Assembly (NCBI RefSeq): GCF_000155595.1 | Contig: NZ_DS989904.1 | Location: 4,643,987 to 4,707,986, forward strand | Direction of reading: 5' to 3' | Origin: Synechococcus sp. PCC 7335 | GTDB taxonomy: Bacteria; Cyanobacteriota; Cyanobacteriia; Phormidesmidales; Phormidesmidaceae | DNA length: 64,000 nt | Shown: piece after piece, positions 19,023 to 27,846 of the stretch | How positions within the stretch are numbered: position 1 is the stretch's first letter | Layout of the letters: the number at the start of each line of letters is the position of its first letter | The notes under the pieces: model-generated | Told to the model about the DNA's origin: nothing | Database searches by the model: none | The model's input: the letters and a program-made list of their open reading frames with translations, nothing else | Made by a program: the position numbers and the translations under genes

Positions 19023-19631
19023 TTGGACGTTTTAGAGCAAGTCGTCGACATTATTACGCTTTTTGGCTACTGGGGCATTGCTTTCCTGATGCTGCTCGAA
19101 AACGTGATACCGCCGATCCCTTCCGAGCTGATCATGCCGCTAGCTGGCTTTGCAGTCGCAAGAGGTGACATGAACATGCCGATAGCTATCTTCGCTGGCA
19201 CCGTTGGCTCTGTGCTTGGAGGGCTCGCTTGGTACTACGTTGGCAAAATTCTAGGACTAGCCAGAATAAGGTCGCTAGCTGATAGACACGGTAAGTGGCT
19301 AGGGATCTCTAGCAAAGAGGTCGTCGCCACACAGCGTTGGTTTTCTCAGCGTGGCTATTGGGCAATTGGACTAGGACGTCTGGTTCCTGGCATCCGCACC
19401 TATATCTCTGTCCCTGCTGGTATCGCCAAGATGCCCATGTTTCAGTTTTTGACCTATTCTACGGTTGGCTCTCTAGCTTGGACTACTCTACTGACGCTAG
19501 CTGGTTTTTGGCTAGGTGCAAGCTACGAAAAAGTAGGTGAGTTTCTAGGCCCAATCAGTAAGCTAGTACTGGTTTCGCTAGCAGTAATTGTGGTTGCAAG
19601 AGTCTTGTCTCAGCTAAAAAAGAACCTTTAA
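19023..19631 (+). CDS. DedA family membrane protein
   Basis: This 202-residue membrane protein belongs to the DedA/SNARE-associated family, which is linked to lipid-carrier flipping and membrane homeostasis. The hallmark ENVIPPIPSELIMPLAGF is at residues about 28-45, followed by GSVLGGLAWYYVGKILG and the conserved arginine-rich segment GLGRLVPGIRTYISVPAGI. Four to five hydrophobic segments are present. The start is the TTG at 19023: an in-frame stop lies at 18987 and no ATG or GTG lies between, and the resulting N-terminus has the usual family length. It converges with glsA. Confidence 0.92.
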   Translation: MDVLEQVVDIITLFGYWGIAFLMLLENVIPPIPSELIMPLAGFAVARGDMNMPIAIFAGTVGSVLGGLAWYYVGKILGLARIRSLADRHGKWLGISSKEVVATQRWFSQRGYWAIGLGRLVPGIRTYISVPAGIAKMPMFQFLTYSTVGSLAWTTLLTLAGFWLGASYEKVGEFLGPISKLVLVSLAVIVVARVLSQLKKNL

Positions 19632-19666
19632 AGAACAACTGATAGAGAATATCTACAAGAGAATAC

Positions 19667-20641
19667 TCAGCTTTCATGAGTAGTCTCAACTGCTTCTGAA
19701 AATACACAGCGTCCCATAGATAGATCGAACAAATGCAGGCCATACTTATGTGAGAGTTCTTCGAACACACGAAGCCCTCTGACGCTATTGCCATTTTTAT
19801 CAATCGGTGGAGAAAAAGTAGCAATCCCCGCTTTCCCTGGGACCACAGCCAAGATACCGCCCGATACACCGCTCTTAGCTGGAATGCCAACGCGATAGGC
19901 CCATTCACCTGCACGGTTGTACATCCCGCAGGTGTACATGACGCTAAGAATATCGCGAACATAGTCAGGATTAACGGCCTGCTTTTGGGTAAGCGGTTGC
20001 TTACCTTTATTAGCGAGCGTGGCAGCCATCATTGCTAGATCCTGGCAGGTCACCATCACAGAACACTGCTGAAAATATAGATCGAGCGCGGCATCAATAT
20101 CGTGGCTGATCATATCGAAATGAAGCATCAGGTGGGCCATGGCTCTGTTCCGATGTCCTGTGGATCGCTCAGACATAAAAGTTGGCATATCGATGAATAC
20201 TTCGTGGCCTAGGTAGTTCTCGAACATGTTGAGCAAGTTGTTGAGCTTGCTAGTAGGTCCACCGCCCTTGATTAAACTCGTTGTTGCGATCGCGCCCGCA
20301 TTAATCATTGGATTAAAGGGTCGTTTAGAATCTTCGTCTAGTCGGATTAGCGAATTAAAAGGATCGCCGGTTGGTTCAACGCCTACCTTTTCTAATACCG
20401 CATCTCTTCCTTGACTTTCTAACGCTAATCCAAAAGCAAACACCTTGGAAACAGATTGAATGGTGAACTTCTGCTGCACATCTCCAGCGCCAAAAATCTG
20501 TCCATCTACGGTCACCACGCTAATTCCAAACCAGTTGGGATCAGCCTTCGTCAGCTCAGGAATATAGCTAGCGATAGTACCGTCACTGAGGGTACGGTAA
20601 CGCTCGTAAAGCTCATCAAGAAAGTGTTGAAGTAGAGTCAT
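19667..20641 (-). CDS. glsA: Glutaminase A
   Basis: GlsA hydrolyses glutamine to glutamate and ammonia. It is a serine-dependent enzyme of the beta-lactamase fold; the Ser-x-x-Lys motif is at Ser63-Lys66 (SVSK). Other conserved segments are [45 protein letters not shown] and [13 protein letters not shown]. The length of 324 residues is normal for the family (about 305-330). The ATG lies 9 bases after the upstream small gene (20651-20977), so the two are probably co-transcribed. A possible NtcA site lies ahead of that operon. Confidence 0.96.
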   Translation of the reverse strand: MTLLQHFLDELYERYRTLSDGTIASYIPELTKADPNWFGISVVTVDGQIFGAGDVQQKFTIQSVSKVFAFGLALESQGRDAVLEKVGVEPTGDPFNSLIRLDEDSKRPFNPMINAGAIATTSLIKGGGPTSKLNNLLNMFENYLGHEVFIDMPTFMSERSTGHRNRAMAHLMLHFDMISHDIDAALDLYFQQCSVMVTCQDLAMMAATLANKGKQPLTQKQAVNPDYVRDILSVMYTCGMYNRAGEWAYRVGIPAKSGVSGGILAVVPGKAGIATFSPPIDKNGNSVRGLRVFEELSHKYGLHLFDLSMGRCVFSEAVETTHES

Positions 20642-20650
20642 CGGGTCTAG

Positions 20651-20977
20651 TCATGGAAGTGTTAAAGAAGAGAACCAGTCTGCATAGGGCGTATTCTTTG
20701 CTAAATAGCGGTTGTAGTCTGGTGCATCATCAGTCCACCAAACGGGACCTCGTTCTCCTAACTCTACTTTCGCCTCATTGACTTGAGCGCGAGCGGTTGA
20801 CAACGCTGCTTGATCTTCACGCTGCTTGGCTTGTTTGACCAAGTTTCTAGCTTTCATAAGTTTTTTGACGTATCGCTGTCGCGTTTGTTCATCTAGAGCA
20901 GGATTGGTACAACGCCACAAGCGCCCTTTCACCACAAAATAGCGACCGTCTGGTGTTTTAGGATACTTCAAAATCAC
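20651..20977 (-). CDS. Conserved hypothetical protein upstream of glsA
   Basis: This 108-residue protein starts with a GTG. It contains PDGRYFVVKGRLWRCTNPALDE near the N-terminus, which I recognise as a conserved bacterial hypothetical family, a Lys-Arg-rich central helix (about residues 35-75) and a C-terminal motif GPVWWTDDAPDYNRY. It is soluble, with no signal sequence. Its function is not known to me. The nine-base gap to glsA suggests one transcription unit. Confidence 0.85.
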   Translation of the reverse strand: MILKYPKTPDGRYFVVKGRLWRCTNPALDEQTRQRYVKKLMKARNLVKQAKQREDQAALSTARAQVNEAKVELGERGPVWWTDDAPDYNRYLAKNTPYADWFSSLTLP

Positions 20978-21086
20978 AATCCCTGAGGAAAGAACAAGAA
21001 AGCTGCTAACAGATGAGCCTTTTTCCTCTATTCTTTCCTCACGACTTACTTTTACTTTTCTAGCTCACTTAGACTTTAACTTACGC

Positions 21087-21100
21087 GTAATTCGTTCTAC
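21087..21100. promoter_or_regulatory. Candidate NtcA-binding site ahead of the glsA operon
   Basis: The sequence GTAATTCGTTCTAC fits the GTA-N8-TAC consensus of NtcA, the cyanobacterial nitrogen regulator. It lies about 110 bases upstream of the first gene of the glsA transcription unit and overlaps the last codons of the CDGSH gene. A perfect TAN3T box at the usual spacing is not evident, and the motif is expected by chance every few kilobases, so this is tentative. Confidence 0.3.
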
Positions 21101-21312
21101 TCTGCTGCTGGTGCGCGAACAACAGATTCAAATTCTATTTTCCGGTGGGTGCCATTACAAAAAGGTTGCGTAGTCGAAGCGCCGCATCGACAGAGCGCTA
21201 CCATCTCTTTGTCGATAGTAAAGTCGTTACCTTCTGCATCGGTGAGCGTAAATGGTCCTTTAACTAGAAAAGGTCCGCTGTCTTTGATTGTAATTTGGGT
21301 GCTATCAGCCAT
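21097..21312 (-). CDS. CDGSH-type iron-sulfur protein
   Basis: This 71-residue protein has a single CDGSH domain that should bind a [2Fe-2S] cluster with three cysteines and one histidine: Cys41, Cys43, Cys52 and His56 in CRCGASTTQPFCNGTH. The usual Asp after the third cysteine is Asn here, a common variant in bacterial members. It has no membrane anchor, unlike mitoNEET. Such proteins are thought to act in redox sensing or cluster transfer. The gene has a good AAGGA site ahead of its ATG and appears to be monocistronic. Confidence 0.92.
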   Translation of the reverse strand: MADSTQITIKDSGPFLVKGPFTLTDAEGNDFTIDKEMVALCRCGASTTQPFCNGTHRKIEFESVVRAPAAE

Positions 21313-21769
21313 AAGGAATCCTTTATCACGGTATCAATCGGATAGGACAGTCCAGGACAGTCAAGTCAACTATGTTGATGTCAGCTTAAGAGTTCTAGAG
21401 TATCACTATACATACAGTTATCACACCTGTGGCGCTTTGATCTGTATAGTTGGTTTACATCAATTCTGAACTGCTAGGCAACCTAAGTCGGTGCTGTTGG
21501 GAGGAAATTCAAAGAAAGTGAGCGTAGTCGAAAGGGATATATTGGCTAAGAATCGATAGTAATCGTCGGCATATCTAGGCTGGATGTATTCGTATGCTAG
21601 CTAGCTACTTAGCTCTATATGTACCAACGTTTTTATCTAGTAGAAATGTATAAGGCTAAGTGTTCGAAGCTATTGAAATCTCACTATTGATTGCACTAAT
21701 TGTTTCTCCTGGTGGAAGTCAGGACAAGCTCGTAGCCACTAGCGTAAAGATGAAGAAATAACCTAACGT
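21313..21769. other. Intergenic region between CDGSH and cupin genes
   Basis: These 457 bases separate divergent genes. I see no coding frame with protein-like composition, no tRNA and no clear hairpin. Promoters for both flanking genes are presumed here. Confidence 0.5.
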
Positions 21770-22114
21770 ATGACTACTCAAGATTCAATAGCTACAGACT
21801 TAACTGTTGACGTAGATAAGGCGCAAACAGGAAGCATGGGACAAAAGCTTCTAGTCAGCGGTAATGCGATCGCCATGAGGCTATGGGATGAACAACCTGG
21901 TGATGGCGAACAAAAGCAAGCAGCCGCTCGTAACTATGAGACAGTTGGCTATGTGCTTAGTGGACGAGCTGAACTGACTATAGAAGGTAAAACCATCATG
22001 CTTGAGCCGGGGATATCTTGGACAGTACCAGAAGGAACCGAACACTCATACAAAATACTAGAGCCTTTTCGAGCAGTAGAAGCGACTCATCCCTCAGCCA
22101 GGGGAGATGGATAA
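21770..22114 (+). CDS. Small cupin-domain protein
   Basis: This 114-residue protein is a single cupin barrel. The second conserved cupin motif is GKTIMLEPGISWTVPEGTEHSY, ending in the metal-ligand histidine; the first is degenerate (YETVGYVLSGRAELTI), with no HxH. The conserved glycine-rich turn VLSGRAEL supports the call. The substrate and reaction are unknown; proteins like this often bind a small molecule or act as stress-related dioxygenase-like folds. A structured hairpin follows the gene. Confidence 0.85.
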   Translation: MTTQDSIATDLTVDVDKAQTGSMGQKLLVSGNAIAMRLWDEQPGDGEQKQAAARNYETVGYVLSGRAELTIEGKTIMLEPGISWTVPEGTEHSYKILEPFRAVEATHPSARGDG

Positions 22115-22136
22115 GAGCAGCCAAAAAGCTGTTGTC

Positions 22137-22188
22137 GTTTGAGATAACCTAGATCCGAACGCCTCAAGTCTAGGTATCCTCCTCAAAC
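22137..22188 (+). terminator. Imperfect stem-loop after the cupin gene
   Basis: GTTTGAG (22137-22143) pairs with CTCAAAC (22182-22188), and ACCTAGA pairs with TCTAGGT inside it, with an asymmetric internal loop. CTTTTAA follows. It starts 22 bases after the cupin stop codon, consistent with an intrinsic terminator. Confidence 0.5.
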
Positions 22189-22194
22189 GCTTTT

Positions 22195-22216
22195 AACTTC
22201 TACTCAACTTCTACTC
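22195..22216. repeat. 11-bp perfect tandem duplication
   Basis: AACTTCTACTC is present twice in direct succession, just after the cupin-gene hairpin. Confidence 0.8.
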
Positions 22217-22325
22217 AAGCAGTTTAGTCAGGCGTCTTACGAAGACAAGAGACTAGAAGTGTTTGAAAAAATAAGAGGCAACTATTCAGGACGTGACGAC
22301 TTAAGCCAAGCAGATTAGAGCATAT

Positions 22326-23510
22326 ATGACCATAGACACGTTTTCAAGATCACAGCTTCAGACCCTAAATAGTACGCAGACCTCCCCTTGCGTTTCTATC
22401 TATCTACCTACTCATGAAGTCGGAAGAGAGACCAGACAAGATCCTATCAGATTGAAGAATCAGCTATCAGAAGCTAAAAAACAGTTGAGTCAACTCGATA
22501 GCAACACAAATATAGATATAGATAAGCTACTAAAACCGGCCGTGGATTTGCTAGAAGATCAAAATTTCTGGCAGCACCAGCAAGCTGGACTTGTATTATT
22601 TCTATCATCTGACTCGTTTTATTACTATCGTCTGCCCCTCGAATTTGAAGCCTTTACTTTGGTTGGAGATAAGTTCTATACCCAGCCATTAGTGCCCCTG
22701 CTAAGTGAAGACGGGCAGTTCTATATCATAGCCGCCAGTCAAAACAAGGTGGCGCTATATCAGGCTACCCGCCATCATGTCCGTATCGTGGATCTAGGCG
22801 ATACACCTCATAGTTTAGAAGTCGCTCTACAATACGATGATCCGGAGGAGTCTTTCCAAGGTCATGGAACCGGTCGAGGGGGTAACCGTCAAATATTCCA
22901 TGGGCAAGGTAGTGGAAAAGATAGTGAGAATACAGATATCTTGAGATTCTTTCAACTGGTATCTGACGGCGTAGAAAAGGTGTTAGCCGGGCAGAGCGTA
23001 CCGCTAGTCTTTGTCGGACTAGACTTCTTATTTCCGATCTATCAGCAAGCTAATAAGTATTCGCATCTGATGGAGAAGGCAGTAGACTTTCAGCCAGATC
23101 GGCTAAGCCCTGAAGAAGTTCGCGATCGCGCTCTAGAGGTTGTAGAGCCGCACTTTACTACAAGCCGCAAAGAGGCACTAGAGAAGTACGGTAGCTTACT
23201 AGATAAGAACCAGGCGACTCAAGATATAGAGCAGATTCTAAACGCGGCGGCTAACGGACAGATAGAGACACTAATAGTAGCTAGAGGCGCGAAGCTTTGG
23301 GGAACGTTCGATCCGAAAAGTCGCAAAGCGACTTACCACAGTGAACAACAGGCCGATAGCCAAGAACTTATGGATTGGGCCGTAACCCACGCTCTACAGA
23401 CTAATGCTGAAGTCTACATAGTCGCACGTGACGAAGTTCCAGCAGACGCAGACGCGGTAGTAACGTTGCGTTACCCTATCATGAGAGAGACCGAAGCGGT
23501 TAACGCATGA
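22326..23510 (+). CDS. Bacterial archaeo-eukaryotic release factor-like protein (baeRF family 3)
   Basis: This 394-residue protein resembles the bacterial relatives of archaeal/eukaryotic release factor 1, family 3. The N-terminus has CVSIYLPTHEVGRETRQDPIR, the conserved start of these proteins; the middle holds the KVALYQATRHHVRIVDL strand region; the C-terminus has a Rossmann-like part with LIVARGAKLWGTFDP and a NAEVYIVARDEVP strand that ends the fold. A Gly-rich loop (GHGTGRGGNRQIFHGQG, about residues 179-195) lies where eRF1 has its catalytic GGQ loop, but no GGQ is present. These proteins are predicted to act on stalled ribosomes or in stress, without much experimental support. It is monocistronic, with a strong terminator. 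Confidence 0.85.
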   Translation: MTIDTFSRSQLQTLNSTQTSPCVSIYLPTHEVGRETRQDPIRLKNQLSEAKKQLSQLDSNTNIDIDKLLKPAVDLLEDQNFWQHQQAGLVLFLSSDSFYYYRLPLEFEAFTLVGDKFYTQPLVPLLSEDGQFYIIAASQNKVALYQATRHHVRIVDLGDTPHSLEVALQYDDPEESFQGHGTGRGGNRQIFHGQGSGKDSENTDILRFFQLVSDGVEKVLAGQSVPLVFVGLDFLFPIYQQANKYSHLMEKAVDFQPDRLSPEEVRDRALEVVEPHFTTSRKEALEKYGSLLDKNQATQDIEQILNAAANGQIETLIVARGAKLWGTFDPKSRKATYHSEQQADSQELMDWAVTHALQTNAEVYIVARDEVPADADAVVTLRYPIMRETEAVNA

Positions 23511-23517
23511 TTTGATG

Positions 23518-23545
23518 TCAGTTTTGTGCTATCAGTTTTGTGCTT
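23518..23545. repeat. 14-bp tandem duplication
   Basis: TCAGTTTTGTGCTA is followed directly by TCAGTTTTGTGCTT, starting 8 bases after the baeRF stop codon. Confidence 0.8.
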
Positions 23546-23585
23546 GATTAGCTAGTCTTATTTGCTTTGACAACTTATCTAGCCA

Positions 23586-23619
23586 AAGAGGTATTGTCTA
23601 ATTGGGGACGATACCTCTT
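23586..23619 (+). terminator. Strong stem-loop terminator after the baeRF gene
   Basis: AAGAGGTATTGTC and GACGATACCTCTT form a 13-bp stem with one G-T pair and an eight-base loop. It is followed by the T-rich CGTATTTCCTGTTTGTTTTT, as expected of an intrinsic terminator about 75 bases after the stop codon. Confidence 0.8.
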
Positions 23620-23782
23620 CGTATTTCCTGTTTGTTTTTCCTATATAGGAATGACAGCGGTAACGCCAGCGGTTGCAGGAAGGTAGGCTACTATTAAGTC
23701 CTTTGTAGGTCGCGATTCCAAGCATATGTCCTACTTCAAGTTAAGTACTATGCAATTCGGCTTTATAGAGAACTCTGGCCTT

Positions 23783-24436
23783 ATGAAAATGACTTCTTCA
23801 GCGGTAGTTTTCCTACTTTCAGGTTTTCTATCATCGTTTTGCTGGGCCATACCGACTTCAGCAGTAGTTAGCCCAGATACCTATCGGCAGCAAATAGACA
23901 AACTCGACTATCCGGCAGAGGACTATCTTAGATCTACCGGGCCTCTTGATGCCTCCAAACCTACTACTAGACCTAAGGACGAGTTAGTACAAGGTGAGTT
24001 AGTACAGCCTGCACCTATTCAAGAGGTCTTGAAGCCGGATGTAGTAACGCAAAGAAGCAGACGCATACCCATAACACCTAAGAAAGCTCCTCGGCTAGAT
24101 CCCTACAGTTTGATAGCAGCCAAGCGCAGACATAGTCATTCCATAGGCCATAGCATAGCTTCTAGAGAGCGTGCGACATCATCTATCACAACGCAATTGT
24201 CAGAAAGAAACCAGGTTGACGCATGGCTCTTACTTACTATCAGGCGACAGCCTAAACGTTTTCTAACGATGCTAGGAAACGAAAAAGATGAGTTGCAGCG
24301 GCTGTCTTCTCAGCAATTCGAGCGCAGACAAAACGACTTTCAGGTTGTTATTGAAGATATTGTCAAGGAGCCACTTAGACACATGTTCAAGAAGATAGAG
24401 TCGCTTTCTCATAAGGCGGCAAAACAACTTAATTGA
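23783..24436 (+). CDS. Secreted protein of unknown function
   Basis: I start this gene at the ATG at 23783, because it gives a proper signal sequence (KMTSSAVVFLLSGFLSSFCW, cleavage near IPTSA); an in-frame ATG at 23726 would add 19 residues ahead of it. The mature part is about 190 residues, basic and polar, with a Pro/Thr-rich first half and a helical C-terminus (FERRQNDFQVVIEDIVKEP). I do not recognise a family. No neighbour suggests a function. Confidence 0.7.
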   Translation: MKMTSSAVVFLLSGFLSSFCWAIPTSAVVSPDTYRQQIDKLDYPAEDYLRSTGPLDASKPTTRPKDELVQGELVQPAPIQEVLKPDVVTQRSRRIPITPKKAPRLDPYSLIAAKRRHSHSIGHSIASRERATSSITTQLSERNQVDAWLLLTIRRQPKRFLTMLGNEKDELQRLSSQQFERRQNDFQVVIEDIVKEPLRHMFKKIESLSHKAAKQLN

Positions 24437-24560
24437 AATTGATCACTTGTGTAGTTTAGCCGAGCATTTTAATAGTTTGATACATCTCTTTCACAGAGCA
24501 GATACCTGTTTATGAGCAGCCAATATAAAATGACCTACGGTTTTTCTTTTGCGATCGCTT

Positions 24561-25115
24561 ATGGACTATTCACTCACATCTGACCTCTTCGGCAATTGGG
24601 CAATCATATTACACACGCTGGTTGTGGGTACTCTCACTTACTTTGGAGTGATTGTCTGGCTGCGAGTCTCTGGAAAACGTACGCTATCTAAGTGGAACTC
24701 TTTTGATTTCGTGGTCACCGTTGCCCTTGGTTCCGTGCTAGCAAGCGCCCTTCTCTCTACTAGCACACCTTGGACTCAGGCAATGTTAGGGGTCGGGATG
24801 TTGGTTGGTTTTCAATACATTTTGACCTGGCTATCGGTACGCACCACCGTAGTTCAAAGTCTACTAAAGTCAGAACCAACGCTGCTGCTGTTTAAAGGTA
24901 AATTCCTACACAAAGCGTTGAAAAAGCAGCGAATTGCAGAAGGCGAAGTCCTAGCTGCTATCCGAACTCAGGGCGGTAGTAGTGTAGAGGATACCGATGC
25001 GGTCATCCTAGAAACTAACGGTAATTTCAGCGTCATTCAAAACCTAGATGTCAGTAATGCCTCTGCGCTTCGAGATGTGCGTGGATTTAGAGAGCAGGCT
25101 ACTAAAAGGGTATAG
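24561..25115 (+). CDS. DUF421/YetF-like membrane protein
   Basis: From the ATG at 24561 the protein has 184 residues: three membrane helices (about 15-35, 45-65 and 70-90) and a soluble C-terminal domain. The family hallmark is visible as VRVSGKRTLSKWNSFDFVVTVALGS in modified form (LRVSGKRTLSK, then FVVTVALGSVLASALL), followed by PTLLLFKGKFL and the C-terminal AIRTQGGSSVEDTDAVILETNG. DUF421 proteins are widespread; their role is unknown in most bacteria and linked to spores or stress in some bacilli. A TTG at 24549 is an alternative start. Confidence 0.9.
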   Translation: MDYSLTSDLFGNWAIILHTLVVGTLTYFGVIVWLRVSGKRTLSKWNSFDFVVTVALGSVLASALLSTSTPWTQAMLGVGMLVGFQYILTWLSVRTTVVQSLLKSEPTLLLFKGKFLHKALKKQRIAEGEVLAAIRTQGGSSVEDTDAVILETNGNFSVIQNLDVSNASALRDVRGFREQATKRV

Positions 25116-25245
25116 AAGAAAAGTATCGACCGGACCAGAACTCTTTCTTTAGAATCTTACGAAAGCCTTCTTTCGAGAGACTCTTCCTCTACCCTACGCG
25201 CCATATGCTTTATTTGTGACGCATTACATAAGAGAGTTACACAGT

Positions 25246-25656
25246 ATGATTATTTTCTCAAAGACATTTACTCGCTTTGCGAAATCTATCAAGCAAGCTA
25301 TCAATCAGCACTTTATGACTGGTAGGTTATTTGTTGCTGCTGGGCTAGTTGGCCTTTGCTTGATGAGTATTAGCGCACCTGCTTTTGCTGCAGACGTTGA
25401 CTACTCTAAAAATTCTGAGGGTGGTATTCAGTCGACAGAGCGCTACGACAATATTCAGTCTGAAAAAGGTGGAATGAACAACTACGAGGCAGTAGACCCA
25501 CGTCGAAATACTAATGACGCAAAGGCGCAAGCGCTAAAAGACAGCGCTAAGCGTAGAACAGCGGAATTGAGATCAGAAGACACACTAGAATCTGTTCGAG
25601 AAGCCGTTGACGATGTAAAGAGTAAAGTTGGTGATGCCGTAGACAGTTTGAAGTAG
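25246..25656 (+). CDS. Small exported protein, unknown function
   Basis: The preferred start is the ATG at 25246, which has GAGAG upstream; a GTG at 25216 would add ten residues. A hydrophobic export signal covers about residues 26-47 and ends in APAFA-AD, a good signal peptidase I site. The mature protein, about 90 residues, is very polar and helical: NSEGGIQSTERYDNIQSEKGG, a repetitive acidic stretch, then a C-terminal amphipathic helix LESVREAVDDVKSKVGDAVD. It looks like a periplasmic or lumenal helical protein, but I do not recognise the family. Confidence 0.75.
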   Translation: MIIFSKTFTRFAKSIKQAINQHFMTGRLFVAAGLVGLCLMSISAPAFAADVDYSKNSEGGIQSTERYDNIQSEKGGMNNYEAVDPRRNTNDAKAQALKDSAKRRTAELRSEDTLESVREAVDDVKSKVGDAVDSLK

Positions 25657-25702
25657 ATTCCCTTGTCTGCTAAGACATAAGGGCTATTCAGGTTAATAAG
25701 AA

Positions 25703-27745
25703 CTATTCATTTGGAGACTGGATCACCTCTAGCTCTGCCGGGAAACCGTTTTCATCTAGAGGGGGGCTAGTCTCCGTTGTTGTATCTAATCGTGTGTTAG
25801 AGGTCGGACGACTAAGATTCTCGGATGGACGATTGTCTCGCCAAGCCCTAATTCTAAGCTGCGCAGGATCGTAGGCATCCGCTTGTGAAGGAATCCGACT
25901 TGCTAACGTGATTGCCCTTTGAAAATTTAGCGAGCTAGCTGATCGTTCTGCCTCGCGTAATAAATCCCAGCTCCATCTATTGATTTGCCTATCAGCAGTG
26001 AACTTGCTGTCGCTTTGTGCTGGGACTTGCTGAGCTAGGTTAATTGCCTCCGAGAGTGCTTCACCAGTCCTCCGAGAAGAAGCCACAGAAGCAGCAGAGA
26101 GACGCTGACGACCGGTTTCTTGAGCTTGCCAACGATCAATATCCGAGCGCGCGGTGCTATATAGCGCGCGCTCTTCTCCTATTCGAGATGCGATCGCAAT
26201 CGCGCCTGAGATGTCTCCAGCACTGGCCCTCTGTCGAGCTTGATCTAGCAACGGCTGGTCTTCGCTTCTTTGAATGCGATCACGCCAGTTGGCAATTCGC
26301 TCTGCGGCTTCGGGCCCTAACGTTCTTTTAGAAGAGATCTTACGTGCTTCTTGGATGGCAGCTCGGAGGTTATCTGGCGTACCGCCTGCAGCTAGCTGAG
26401 TGGCTCTCTCTAATATAGGTCTGTCTTGGACAGTTTCTACGCGCGATCGCCACTTCCTGATTTGTTCTGAAGCTTCTTCCCATTGGGTCGAACTACGCGG
26501 TATCTGGTTGGCAATTGCGATCGCGGCCGACAGATCTGCCGTACTGCCCCGCAAAGCGCGTTCTCTAGCTTGAGTAAGTAAGCCGATCTCTCGAATTTCT
26601 TGCTGCCACTGAGCAATCAACCGCTGGCCTTTGGCATATAGGGGCCGATTTCTACCTAATCGTTCCATCTGAGTGATAGCTGCTTCTAGGCTACCAATCG
26701 TACTCATCCAGGCTTGCTGATAAGCCGCTGCAAAAATCTGAAGGTCGGCCACCTCTTCTCCTAGCCCAGCATCTTTAGGAATGGCGTTTAGCATAGCCCG
26801 AGCTGATACTACCTGACGATCTGCCAGTAGCTGTTCTCCTACTAACAGCATACGGTTAGCGATATTTTTTCTCTCTTTTCTCGCTTCTCTGTAGAAAACG
26901 CTCTCTTCAGTAATTTCTTCTAACTGACTCAAAGCGCTTGAAAACCCTTTCAGCGTCTCCGTCTTTGCAGAAGCTAGGGCTTTAGAGAGCGTACGCTCAT
27001 CCTCCCTCGCAAGACTGATCAACTTCGTCAAATCACCGTACTTTTCAGTCGACCAGTACTGATTATCGACGTCCAGCAAAGCAACAGATAGCGTAAAAGC
27101 AGCTTGAAAGTTTTTCTCTTTTAGCCGCTTCCTGGCCTTACTAAAGATATCTGCACCTTCTTTCCAAATCTCTTTCCAACGGATAATCCTATCTTCTACA
27201 GTCTTCGAAGCGGCTGCTCGGGTTGGAATTTCTCTCGCATTACTGATCGCGCCCTCAATGTCACCTTCCTCAAAAGAACGCTCAGCTAGATCTAGTAGTG
27301 AATTGGCCCAGTCGTCAATCCGCCTATTGATGATATCTTGACGCAACGGGTGATCTTCGGGAAGCTGATCAACTAGATCAATCGCTGCTAATAAGCTCTT
27401 AGCATCTCCTTTCTCTGCATAGGTCTCAGCGCACTGCAATCTCAACGAGGCAGACGCAGTTGGCCAAAAGATAGTCCGACAATTGGGGCTGCTGGGCATG
27501 CGAAACAAGCTAAAGACAGCCGTTGTACCCACCGTACCTAGAAAGCCAAAAATTACGAGCACTACCACTGGCCAGCTTCGCAGCCAACCCATAACTAGCA
27601 AGCTACTGCCTGAAGAACGGTTCTTCGGCGCTACCTCAACGCCACCTGGTGGAATCGCTGCCTGGTCTTCAGAAGACGCCGACAGATACCCTGGTTGGAG
27701 CTCACTATCGTCGTACTTAGAAGTCATAGATGTCCTAGCGATCAC
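25703..27745 (-). CDS. Membrane-anchored alpha-helical repeat protein
   Basis: This 680-residue protein has a cytoplasmic N-terminus of about 48 residues, one membrane helix (about 50-75) and a large domain of roughly eight to nine degenerate helical repeats of 45-60 residues. Each unit pairs a helix with the pattern A-I-x-x-A-x-x-I-P and a second helix ending in I-x-x-W, for example AIAIANQIPRSS followed by EQIRKWRSR, and AIQEARKISSK followed by ERIANWRDR. It looks like a TPR- or SEL1-related solenoid, probably on the outer side of the membrane. The last 45 residues are a Thr/Ser/Pro-rich tail. It converges with the small exported protein and is divergent from nothing nearby. Function unknown. 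Confidence 0.85.
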   Translation of the reverse strand: MIARTSMTSKYDDSELQPGYLSASSEDQAAIPPGGVEVAPKNRSSGSSLLVMGWLRSWPVVVLVIFGFLGTVGTTAVFSLFRMPSSPNCRTIFWPTASASLRLQCAETYAEKGDAKSLLAAIDLVDQLPEDHPLRQDIINRRIDDWANSLLDLAERSFEEGDIEGAISNAREIPTRAAASKTVEDRIIRWKEIWKEGADIFSKARKRLKEKNFQAAFTLSVALLDVDNQYWSTEKYGDLTKLISLAREDERTLSKALASAKTETLKGFSSALSQLEEITEESVFYREARKERKNIANRMLLVGEQLLADRQVVSARAMLNAIPKDAGLGEEVADLQIFAAAYQQAWMSTIGSLEAAITQMERLGRNRPLYAKGQRLIAQWQQEIREIGLLTQARERALRGSTADLSAAIAIANQIPRSSTQWEEASEQIRKWRSRVETVQDRPILERATQLAAGGTPDNLRAAIQEARKISSKRTLGPEAAERIANWRDRIQRSEDQPLLDQARQRASAGDISGAIAIASRIGEERALYSTARSDIDRWQAQETGRQRLSAASVASSRRTGEALSEAINLAQQVPAQSDSKFTADRQINRWSWDLLREAERSASSLNFQRAITLASRIPSQADAYDPAQLRIRAWRDNRPSENLSRPTSNTRLDTTTETSPPLDENGFPAELEVIQSPNE

Positions 27746-27846
27746 ACGCCTTCAAAAACTATTGAAGAGTCAACTTGTGCCTAACCGGCTTGATCAGATT
27801 AATAACATCAATTGATTGTAACAATTGATCGCATATCCACCACTTA

